From Streptomyces iconiensis (GTDB lineage Bacteria > Actinomycetota > Actinomycetes > Streptomycetales > Streptomycetaceae): a stretch of 64,000 nucleotides of DNA. A model generated the notes under the pieces. The model worked only from the letters and a program-made list of their open reading frames with translations, was not told the origin of the DNA and did no database searches. The stretch's first letter is position 1, and the number at the start of each line of letters is the position of its first letter. Positions 53,181 to 61,966 of the stretch are shown here, one piece after another. Made by a program: the position numbers and the translations under genes. The stretch lies in NCBI RefSeq assembly GCF_028657195.3, contig NZ_JANCPR020000050.1, positions 1 to 64,000 of the forward strand, in the 5' to 3' direction.

Positions 53181-53198
53181 TATTGGTCGAGACCAATA
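53181..53198. promoter_or_regulatory. GntR/DasR-type palindrome before the kinase operon
   Basis: TATTGGTCGAGACCAATA has 8-bp perfect arms. Its core TGGTCGAGACCA differs from the DasR consensus TGGTCTAGACCA at one base, and it also resembles PdhR/FadR-type boxes. It lies 58-75 bp before the kinase start, in promoter position. A GntR-superfamily regulator, possibly DasR (GlcNAc sensing), is the likely ligand. Confidence 0.62.
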
Positions 53199-53228
53199 TG
53201 GCCCACGGGGCGCCGTGACGGAAGAGGG

Positions 53229-53262
53229 CGGCGGGCCACGAAGATGTCCTCGTGGCCCGCCG
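53229..53262. terminator. 13-bp hairpin ending the encapsulin operon
   Basis: CGGCGGGCCACGA (53229-53241) pairs perfectly with TCGTGGCCCGCCG (53250-53262) over an 8-nt loop. It lies about 130 bp past the cysteine desulfurase stop and just before the kinase promoter. It marks the boundary between the two minus-strand operons. Confidence 0.78.
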
Positions 53263-53393
53263 TGAGGGTGGGTCCGCCAGGCCGCCGCTCCTTACGGCCG
53301 CCTGGCCTGCCGTGCTGCCGGTAGTTGCCCGGCCGGGGGAGCCGCCCGGGAGCCGCCGCGCGCCGACTCGCGCCCGGCGCCCCCGCCGTACTG

Positions 53394-54911
53394 TCAGGCA
53401 GCGGGCTCCTGTTGGGTCAGCCCGAGCAGCGAGGACACCAACCGGTCCACGTCCTCAGGGGTGTTGTAGAGCGCGAGGGACGCCCGGGTGGCGCTGTCCA
53501 GGCCGTAGTGGCGCAGCGCCGGCTGTGCGCAGTGGTGTCCGGCGCGTACCGCGATGCCCTCGCCGTCCAGCCGGGACGCCACGTCCGCCGGGGTGTGCCC
53601 CGGCAGCGAGAAGGTGAGCACGCCCACCCGTTCGGCCACAGGACCCAGCACCTCCAGCCCCGGGACCGCGCCGAGCGCGGCCATCGCGTACCGGGTGAGC
53701 GCCGTCTCGTACGCGGCCACGGCCTCCCTGCCGAAGCCCGAGAACCACTCCAGCGCGGCCAGCAGGCCCACGGCGCCGCCGATATGGCCGGTGCCCGCCT
53801 CGAAGCGGTGCGGCGCCGGCGCGAAGACCGTACGTCCGAACTCCACGGACTCGATCATGTTGCCGCCGCCCTGCCACGGCTGCATCGTCGCCAGCACCTC
53901 CGGCTTGGCCCAGAGCGCTCCGATGCCCGTGGGCCCGAAGATCTTGTGGCCGGAGAAAGCGTAGAAGTCCGCGTCCAGCGCCGTCACGTCCACCGGAAGA
54001 TGGGCGACGGCCTGTGCGCCGTCGACCAGCACGCGCGCACCGTAACGGTGCGCGAGCGCGGTCATCTCGCGTACCGGTGAGATGGTGCCGAGCACATTGG
54101 AGGCGTGGCTGATCGCGACGAGCTGGGTGCGGTGGGACAGCAGATCCGCGTACGCGTTCTGGTCGATCGTGCCGTCGGGAAGCAGCGGCACGGGCACCAC
54201 GCGCGCCCGCCGCTCCGCCGCGATCTGCTGCCAGGGAACGATGTCGGAGTGGTGCTCCAGTACGGGCACGAGGATGTCGTCCCCGGGGCCCAGATGGGTG
54301 CGGCCCCAGCTCTGCGCGACCAGGTTGACCGCTTCCGTCGTTCCCCGTACGAAGATGACGCCGTCGGGCGAGGGGGCGCCGAGGAACTCGGCGACCTTCG
54401 CGCGCGCCGCCTCGTACGCCTCCGTCGCCTCGCGTGCCATGGTGTGCGCGCCGCGGTGGATGTTGGAGTTGGCCGAGCTGTAGTACGTGCCGAGCGCCTC
54501 GATGACCTGGCGCGGCTTCTGCGTCGTCGCCGCGTTGTCGAGCCACACCAGCGGATGCCCGTTCACCGTCCTGTGCAGCACGGGCACGTCCTCACGTGCC
54601 GCGTTCGGGGTGAAGGTGCCGGCCGGGGCCGAACCGGAAGCCGGTGTCGGCGGAACCGCCGGGAGCGGCTCGGTCCCCTGGGCGGCGGGGGTGGCGGGAA
54701 CGGTGGGAGCGGCGGGGCTCGCAGCCGTCGCCGGCGCCGTAGGGGTCGCGGGGGTCGCGGGCACTGGGGGCGCCAGGGCCGTCGTGGGCGTGGCGGGTGT
54801 CATGGGTGCCACGGATGCCGTGGGTGTGACGGGCGTCAGGGGGGTCCGGGACAGCGGCGGCGTCGCCGGAAGCGGTGACTTCAGTGGTGAGGTGAGGTCA
54901 GGAGTAGTCAT
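53394..54911 (-). CDS. Cysteine desulfurase (SufS type) with disordered N-terminus, likely encapsulin cargo
   Basis: 505 residues, about 100 more than ordinary SufS. Residues 1-100 are Pro/Thr/Ala/Val repeats (TPLTPVTPTASVAPMTPATP), the sort of unstructured targeting domain used by Family 2 encapsulin cargo. The enzyme follows: WLDNAATTQKPRQV, EHHSDIVPWQQ, PLP Lys near residue 323 (FSGHKIFGPTG) and catalytic Cys near 461 (AGHHCAQP). It removes sulfur from cysteine to make alanine and a persulfide. It overlaps the encapsulin gene by 14 bp, so it should be co-produced and packaged. Confidence 0.92.
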   Translation of the reverse strand: MTTPDLTSPLKSPLPATPPLSRTPLTPVTPTASVAPMTPATPTTALAPPVPATPATPTAPATAASPAAPTVPATPAAQGTEPLPAVPPTPASGSAPAGTFTPNAAREDVPVLHRTVNGHPLVWLDNAATTQKPRQVIEALGTYYSSANSNIHRGAHTMAREATEAYEAARAKVAEFLGAPSPDGVIFVRGTTEAVNLVAQSWGRTHLGPGDDILVPVLEHHSDIVPWQQIAAERRARVVPVPLLPDGTIDQNAYADLLSHRTQLVAISHASNVLGTISPVREMTALAHRYGARVLVDGAQAVAHLPVDVTALDADFYAFSGHKIFGPTGIGALWAKPEVLATMQPWQGGGNMIESVEFGRTVFAPAPHRFEAGTGHIGGAVGLLAALEWFSGFGREAVAAYETALTRYAMAALGAVPGLEVLGPVAERVGVLTFSLPGHTPADVASRLDGEGIAVRAGHHCAQPALRHYGLDSATRASLALYNTPEDVDRLVSSLLGLTQQEPAA

Positions 54912-56277
54912 GGTACTTGCCCACCTCGACGTTCTGGAGAACGGCGATGGCGTCCTCGACCAGCACGGCGGCGTTGAAGTAGGCCGTCATGAGGTACGAG
55001 GTGATGCCCTTCGCGTCCACACCCATGTTCCGCATGGACAGGCCGGGTTCGACCTCGTCCGGCACACCCGAGGGGCGCAGCCCGACCACGCCGCGCTCCT
55101 CCTCGCCGACGCGGACGAGCAGGATCTCCGTCGTACCGGCGCCGGCGCCGGTCAGCCGTACCTTGTCCGAGGGCAGCAGCGGCACGCCGCGCCAGGTGAG
55201 CAGCGGACTGCCGAACCGCGAGTCGATGACCGGGGGCACACCCCGGCGCGTACATTCCCGGCCGAAGGCGGCGATCGCCCTGGGGTGCGCCAGGAAGTAG
55301 GCGGGCTGCTTCCATACGCGGGTGAGCAGTTCGTCCAGGTCGTCGGGGGTGGGCGGGCCCGCGAGGGTCTGCACGCGCTGACCGGCCGACACGTTGTGGA
55401 AGAGCCCGAACTCGGGGTGGTTGAGTATCGACCACTCCTGGCGCTCACGCAGCGCCTCGACGGTCAGACCCGCCTGGACGCGGGTCTGGTCCATGGGCTC
55501 GTTGTAGAGGTCGGAGACGCGTGTGTGGACGCGGAGCATCGTCTGCGCCAGGCTCATGTGGTATTCGCGGGGCACGTCCTCGTACTCCACGTAGGTGCCC
55601 GGCAGTTCGACCTCGCCGACGTGTCCCGCGCTCAGGTCGACCGGGTGCTCCTCGCCGCGCCTGATCCGCTCGGAGGAGCAGTAGGCGCTGACGGAAGCCT
55701 CCAGGGCGCCCTCGCGGTCGCACAGCCGGGACAGGGCGGCACGGTCGGCGCGCAGCGCGACACCCGCCGTGATGGCCCGCACGCTGTACGGCATGGGCTC
55801 GGAGCGCGTCCACGCCTCCAGGTCGAAGTAGTGGCCCTCGCCCGCGACTTCGAGGAGGGTGTCGTCACCGTAGCGGCCGGCCGCGCGCTTCTCGGCCCGG
55901 CCCTCGACCAGCACCCACAGCCGCTCGGCCGGGCTGCCCTCGGCCTCCAGCTCCTGCCCCGGCTCGAAGGTCACCTCCTCGAAGGAGTCGGCCAGCTGGG
56001 AGAGCAGCGCCCCGTCGACGTCGCGCAGGTACGGGAGTTCGCGCAGGTCCTCGGCGAGTACGTGGCGGACCCCGTCCTGGGTGTAGACGCTGACCTTGTC
56101 GTCGCCGAGTACGAAGGAGCGGCGCCGGTTGACGCGGTAGACACCGGACTCGACATCGACCCACGGCAGCGCACGGAGCAGATAGCGGGGTGTGATGCCG
56201 CGCATCTGCGGGCGGGTCTTGGTGGTGGTGGCGAGCTGGCGTGCGGCGTCGGGGCTGAGGCTGAGCCGGTCGGTCAT
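54898..56277 (-). CDS. Family 2B encapsulin shell protein (with cNMP-binding domain)
   Basis: 459 residues. An N-terminal arm (LSPDAARQLATTTKTRPQMR, ITPRYLLRALPWVDVESGVY) starts an HK97-like shell protein of the SrpI/EshA group. A cyclic-nucleotide-binding-like insert spans about residues 75-195 (LSQLADSFEEVTFEPGQELE, LWVLVEGRAEKR, GEGHYFDLEAWT). The rest is capsid (LAQTMLRVHTRVSDLYNEPM, SILNHPEFGLFHNVS, VPPVIDSRFGSPLLTWRGVP, RNMGVDAKGITSYLM). The cNMP domain marks Family 2B. It should assemble a protein nanocompartment that holds the cysteine desulfurase encoded by the overlapping gene. ATG 56277 follows GGGAG. Confidence 0.9.
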   Translation of the reverse strand: MTDRLSLSPDAARQLATTTKTRPQMRGITPRYLLRALPWVDVESGVYRVNRRRSFVLGDDKVSVYTQDGVRHVLAEDLRELPYLRDVDGALLSQLADSFEEVTFEPGQELEAEGSPAERLWVLVEGRAEKRAAGRYGDDTLLEVAGEGHYFDLEAWTRSEPMPYSVRAITAGVALRADRAALSRLCDREGALEASVSAYCSSERIRRGEEHPVDLSAGHVGEVELPGTYVEYEDVPREYHMSLAQTMLRVHTRVSDLYNEPMDQTRVQAGLTVEALRERQEWSILNHPEFGLFHNVSAGQRVQTLAGPPTPDDLDELLTRVWKQPAYFLAHPRAIAAFGRECTRRGVPPVIDSRFGSPLLTWRGVPLLPSDKVRLTGAGAGTTEILLVRVGEEERGVVGLRPSGVPDEVEPGLSMRNMGVDAKGITSYLMTAYFNAAVLVEDAIAVLQNVEVGKYHDYS

Positions 56278-56646
56278 GGGCGTCTCCCGATCAGTGACAG
56301 TGCGAACAGACGTGGCCCAGGCAAGGAGCACAGCCCTGCCGGGGACCACGTCGGGATGGCCCGATCGTCCGGTCGGGCGCCGCCCTGTCACAAGGGGTCA
56401 CGTATCCAGCACGGGCTGGAAACAGGCGCCGTACATCAGGGAAAATGTCATGGAGTTTTCAACAAAGGGCTCTTTAGGGGGAGCTGGCCACGGGTTGTGC
56501 AGACCGCACACCCGTACGGCATATGCCTCCAGCCCCTCGTGACCTCTGCAGCGCTCCCCGGAAACGGCCTATTCCGGGTGCCTCATCTCGCCTCACGGCA
56601 GCGCTCACGCCACGTAGGTGCTCACCTCGCCGGCTCCCTGGTCTGC
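56278..56646. other. Gap between DHB carrier protein gene and encapsulin gene
   Basis: About 370 bp with no supportable gene and no clear hairpin. It is less GC-rich at 56430-56480, which may hold the promoter for the encapsulin gene on the minus strand. I see no iron box here, so the encapsulin pair is probably controlled separately from the DHB operon or by weak read-through. Confidence 0.4.
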
Positions 56647-56874
56647 TCACGCCGCCGAGAGGAGCACCACCCACGCCTCCAGCGCCGGTTTCTCCGCCAG
56701 CTCGGCGAACGCGGCCTCCACGCCGTGCTCGCTGCGCCAGCGTTCGCGCAGCGTCATGAGGCGTACGGAGTCCAGGCCGTAGTCCACGAGGTTCTCGTCC
56801 ACGGGGATGTCGTCCGGGTCCTCGCCCAGTACGTCGGCGACATCGGCGCGGAGCTGTTCCAGGGTGAGCGCCAC
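56647..56874 (-). CDS. Free-standing aryl carrier protein for DHB
   Basis: 75 residues, a complete carrier-protein domain with the phosphopantetheine Ser36 in NLVDYGLDSVRLMTLRERW. The pattern matches the ArCP part of EntB/DhbB. In most bacteria it is fused to isochorismatase; here it is a separate gene starting at GTG 56874, five bases after the isochorismatase stop. It would hold DHB as a thioester for condensation. Confidence 0.88.
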   Translation of the reverse strand: MALTLEQLRADVADVLGEDPDDIPVDENLVDYGLDSVRLMTLRERWRSEHGVEAAFAELAEKPALEAWVVLLSAA

Positions 56875-56879
56875 CGCTC

Positions 56880-57575
56880 TCACTTCCCTTCCGGTGATGC
56901 GAAGACGGCGTCTGTCGCGGTGACGGTGTCCGCCGTGGAGAGGGTGTCCGCCGTGAAGACGGTGTCCGTCGTGGTGACGACGGAGCAGCGGCCCGCTGCC
57001 CAGCGCAGGGCCATCGCATGCTCCTCGGCGGAGAAGTCCGCTACGGCGTCGGCCACCACGAACGACTGGATGTCCCGCATCCACGCGTCGCACGCGGTCA
57101 TCAGCACGCCGATGTGCGCGTAGACGCCGGTGAGGACGAGCTGGTCGCGGTCGAGCGCCCGCATGCGCTCTTCCAGTTCGGACCGTACGAAAGCGCTGTA
57201 CTTCCACTTGGTCAGCACGGTGTCCCCGGCCCCGGGCGCGACCTGTGCGGCGATGGCCTCGGCGTGCGGGTCGGCGGGCAGTCCAGGGCCCCAGAAGTCC
57301 TGCTGGAGCCCGCGCTCGTCCGGGGTCTGGCCGCCCGGCTGCGCGGTGTAGACGACGGGCACGCCGAGAAGGGCCGCGTCCTTCTTCAACGCGGCCACGT
57401 TGGCGAGCAGTTCGGGCACGGGGGAGCGGTCGGCCTGGTACGCGGAGAGGAAGTGGTTCTGGAGGTCGTGGACCAGCAGGACGGCGCGGGAGGGGTCGAC
57501 CTTCCACGGGACACGGTTGGCGGGCAGCGCGTCGCGTGCGGGCAGGGGATAGGGCGCGATGGCGGGCAGGGCCAT
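56880..57575 (-). CDS. Isochorismatase (DhbB/EntB N-terminal type)
   Basis: 231 residues. Converts isochorismate to 2,3-dihydro-2,3-DHB. Family sequence: LLVHDLQNHFLSAYQ (catalytic Asp), KWKYSAFVRSELEERMRAL (catalytic Lys region), TGVYAHIGVLMTACDAWM, VADAVADFSAEEHAMAL. After the domain comes a Thr/Asp/Val-rich tail (about 28 residues with TADT repeats) where a fused ArCP would normally begin, followed at once by the separate ArCP gene. It lies downstream of the DHB-AMP ligase gene. Confidence 0.92.
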   Translation of the reverse strand: MALPAIAPYPLPARDALPANRVPWKVDPSRAVLLVHDLQNHFLSAYQADRSPVPELLANVAALKKDAALLGVPVVYTAQPGGQTPDERGLQQDFWGPGLPADPHAEAIAAQVAPGAGDTVLTKWKYSAFVRSELEERMRALDRDQLVLTGVYAHIGVLMTACDAWMRDIQSFVVADAVADFSAEEHAMALRWAAGRCSVVTTTDTVFTADTLSTADTVTATDAVFASPEGK

Positions 57576-57592
57576 GGTGTGAGAGCTTCCGT

Positions 57593-59298
<1,706 letters not shown>

Positions 59299-59302
<4 letters not shown>

Positions 59303-60513
59303 AGCTCTGCTCCCACGGCGCTCAGGAACGTACCGAACTTCGCCGCTGTCTCGGCGGTCTCGGCGGCCGGCTCGGAAGCGGCCACGACTCCGGCACCCGC
59401 GTACAGCCGCAGCGCACGCGCCGACGCCTCGGCGCAGCGGATCGTGACGACCCATTCGCCGTCACCGTCGGCGTCGCCCCAGCCGACCATGCCGGTGAAG
59501 AAGCCCCGGTCGAACGGTTCGGTCGCGCCGATCACCTCGCGCGCCGTGTCCGTCGGCGTCCCGCACACGGCGGGCGTGGGGTGCAGGGCGCTCGCCAGGT
59601 CGAGCGCCGAGGTGCCTGCGGAGGCGAGCCGTCCGGTCACGGTGGTCGACAGGTGCCACATGGCGGCCGTACGCACCAGCGTGGGCCGCTGCGGTACGTC
59701 CATCTCCGTGCAGGAGGGCGCCAGCGCCTGGTGCACGGCGTCCACCACGACGGCGTGCTCGTGCAGGTCCTTGGCCGACTGGAGCAGCGCGGCTGCGCGG
59801 CGTACGTCCTCGGCCAGGTCGGCGCTGCGCGGTGTGGACCCGGCCAGCGGGTTGGCGGTCACCCGGTCGCCCTGGCGCGAGACCAGCAGCTCAGGGCTGG
59901 CGCCCAGCAGCGTACGGTCCTCGCCGACCGGCAGCGCGAACGTGTAGCCGGAGGGGTCGCGGCGCGCGAGGCGCTGGAGCATGGCGGGCACGTCGAGCGG
60001 TTCGGAGGCCGTCAGTTCGAGGGTGCGCGCGAGCACGACCTTGCTGAACTCGCCCCGCCACATGCGCTCGACGGCCGCCGCGACACCGGCCCCGTACTCC
60101 TCGGGCGCCGGAACCTGCCGCACCCGCCAGTCCTTCGCCGCCGGCTCGGCCGCGGGCAGCGCCACGAGCGGGTCGGCGGTGAGCGGGGGAGCGGTGCGCA
60201 CCCTGTCGTGGACGCTGAGCGCCGCGGGGGCCGTCTGGTCGAAGGGTATGGCCCCGATCACAACAGGCGAGGCGGCTCCCCCGTCCCGCGCCTCCGCCAG
60301 CGCCCGCGCGACACGCGCCGCCAACGGCCGTGCGTCGTGCGGCACTTCGACGCGTCTGTGTCTGCCGCCCCCGGCCAGCAGCGTACGGCTTGGTGTGGCG
60401 AGGAAACGGTCACCCGGCGTGTAGGCGTCCAGCAGCGCTGTGGCCGCTCCTACACCGGTACGGGCCGCGTCGGCCGGGAGTACGTGCGTGGCGACCTCGG
60501 GTGCCGTGGACAC
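59299..60513 (-). CDS. dhbC: Isochorismate synthase (DhbC/EntC)
   Basis: 404 residues. Isomerises chorismate to isochorismate, the entry to DHB. Chorismate-binding motifs: GEFSKVVLARTLELTASEPL, GASPELLVSRQGDRVTANPL, LAGSTPRSADL, KDLHEHAVVVDAV, LHPTPAVCGTPTDTAREVI, FTGMVGWGDADGDGEWVVTI and YAGAGVVAASEP. GGAG stands seven bases before GTG 60513. It follows dhbA after a 313-bp gap on the same strand. Confidence 0.95.
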
Positions 60514-60826
60514 GGGGGCGCTCCATTTCTGGTTGTCCCGTTCGTTCGGGAGGGGTGAGGGCGGGTGTGGGTGTGGGTGTGGGCGGGGCCATGTGCGGTG
60601 CGCCGACGCCGTGTTGTGCGCCGTCGCCGTGTCGCGGGTGCCGCCCGGGCGTCGGTGCCGCTGCCGCTGCGTGGGGAGGGTGCCGCCGTGTCGGCGGTGT
60701 CGCCGTGGTCGCGGCATGGGTGGCATGGGCGGCCGGGGTTGCTCGGGGCTGGCTGGGCGTGACGGGTTCCGGGCTGGTCAAGGGGACTGGGCGCGGTTGC
60801 GGGTGTGGGCGGGCGCGTGGTGCGGG
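60514..60826. other. 313-bp gap between dhbA and dhbC
   Basis: The + strand holds GGGTGTGGGTGTGGGTGTGG-type runs and other low-complexity GC-rich repeats. No gene is supported, and no iron box is visible, so dhbC and the rest probably depend on transcription from the dhbA promoter unless a hidden promoter is present. Confidence 0.4.
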
Positions 60827-61732
60827 TCAGCGGAGGGTGGCGCCGCCGTCGACGTACAGCTCTTGGAGGGTGATGTGCCGGGCGCGGTCGGAGGCGAGGA
60901 AGACCACGGCCTCGGCGATGTCACGGGGCTCGGCGATCCGGCCCAGCGGGATGCCCGTCCTGTACGAGCCCGGGTCGCCCTCGATCACCTTGCGGCGCCC
61001 GCTTCCACCCGTGTCGGCGGCCCACATGCCGCGCTGCATCGCGGTGTCGGTCGAGCCGGGCGCCACGACGTTGCAGCGCACTCCGCTGCGCGCGTACTCC
61101 AGGCCGAGACACTTGGTGAACATCGTGGCCGCCGCCTTGGAGGCCGCATAGGCGGCCATGCCGGTGCGCGGGACGCCCGCCGCGTTCGACCCGACCGTGA
61201 CGACGCAGCCGGAGCCGCGCGCCGCCATCCGGGAGGCGACAGCGCGGGAGGTGTGGAAGACGCCGGTGGTGTTCACGGCGAACGTCTCCGCCCAGTCCTC
61301 GTCGGTGAGTTCGACGGCGGGCGCCGTACGCAGGATGCCCGCGACGTTGACGAGGATGTCCAGCCCGCCGTGCTCCTCCTCGACGCGGCGCACGGTGGCC
61401 TCGACGGTGAGCGCCTCGGTGACGTCCATGACGTACGGGGTGATCGTGCCGAGCGCCTCGGCGGCGCCCTCGGCCTCGACGCCCGCACCCTTGTTGCCTG
61501 CGCCCTCGGTGCCTGCGCCGTCGATACCGTTGGCCCGTGCCTTCGCGCGGCGTTCCTGCCAGGCGGAGGCCAGGGTGTCGATGCCGTGCGCGTCGCGGTC
61601 GGTCGCCGCGACGTGAGCGCCCGCCGCCGCCAGGGCCTCCGCGACGGCCGCACCGATGCCCTGTCCCGCTCCGGTCACCAGCGCGGTGCGATGCGCGAAC
61701 TCCCCCTGGGCGTCCGGTATGTGCTCAGGCAT
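60827..61732 (-). CDS. dhbA: 2,3-dihydro-2,3-dihydroxybenzoate dehydrogenase (DhbA/EntA)
   Basis: 301 residues, SDR fold. Nucleotide motif TALVTGAGQGIGAAVAEALA; NVAGILRTAPAVELTDEDWA; catalytic Ser in VTVGSNAAGVPRTGMAAYAASKAA..., with YxxxK. The end QELYVDGGATL is typical. It has a charged insert of about 40 residues after the second strand (near GAGTEGAGNKGAGVEAEG) not seen in DhbA of Bacillus. Oxidises 2,3-dihydro-2,3-DHB to DHB with NAD. ATG 61732 has GGGAGG upstream. An iron box lies 21 bp before the start. Confidence 0.94.
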   Translation of the reverse strand: MPEHIPDAQGEFAHRTALVTGAGQGIGAAVAEALAAAGAHVAATDRDAHGIDTLASAWQERRAKARANGIDGAGTEGAGNKGAGVEAEGAAEALGTITPYVMDVTEALTVEATVRRVEEEHGGLDILVNVAGILRTAPAVELTDEDWAETFAVNTTGVFHTSRAVASRMAARGSGCVVTVGSNAAGVPRTGMAAYAASKAAATMFTKCLGLEYARSGVRCNVVAPGSTDTAMQRGMWAADTGGSGRRKVIEGDPGSYRTGIPLGRIAEPRDIAEAVVFLASDRARHITLQELYVDGGATLR

Positions 61733-61752
61733 ACACAACCTCCCGTAATTTG

Positions 61753-61771
61753 TTAGGTGAGCCTAACCTAA
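61753..61771 (-). promoter_or_regulatory. Iron box (DmdR1/IdeR type) for the dhb operon
   Basis: TTAGGTGAGCCTAACCTAA, the 19-bp DmdR/IdeR-type box in its inverted form, starts 21 bp before the dhbA start. Iron-loaded DmdR1 should repress the operon; iron starvation should induce it. Confidence 0.92.
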
Positions 61772-61885
61772 TCCGAGAGGGCTGCCCAGCCAAGCCCGGT
61801 TCCCCGGGTCGGGGTCCTGGGCCGAACCCCAGGGTCGGGCCCGGGCCGGACCCCGGCCCGGACCCCGAGTCGAGGGTCGCACTAC

Positions 61886-61904
61886 TTAGGCTAGCCTCAC
61901 CTTA
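61886..61904 (+). promoter_or_regulatory. Iron box (DmdR1/IdeR type) for the siderophore permease gene
   Basis: TTAGGCTAGCCTCACCTTA matches the same 19-bp box with a few changes. It lies 62 bp before the permease ATG. Two iron boxes 115 bp apart serve divergent genes. Confidence 0.85.
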
Positions 61905-61966
61905 TGCAGAAGCGGCGTACGGGATCACTGCCCCCGGGCCTCCAACACCCCCCGGGAAAGGGCACG

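Noticed and set aside
54487..57123. An 878-codon open frame on the plus strand
   Set aside because: It is the antisense of the encapsulin, desulfurase and isochorismatase genes. Their motifs on the minus strand are unmistakable, and the plus frame is low-complexity Gly/Val/Ala/Arg.
60541..60600. GGGTGTGGGTGTGGG run as a G-quadruplex regulator of dhbC
   Set aside because: The run is real, but such G/T repeats are frequent low-complexity sequence in this genome and nothing ties it to regulation.
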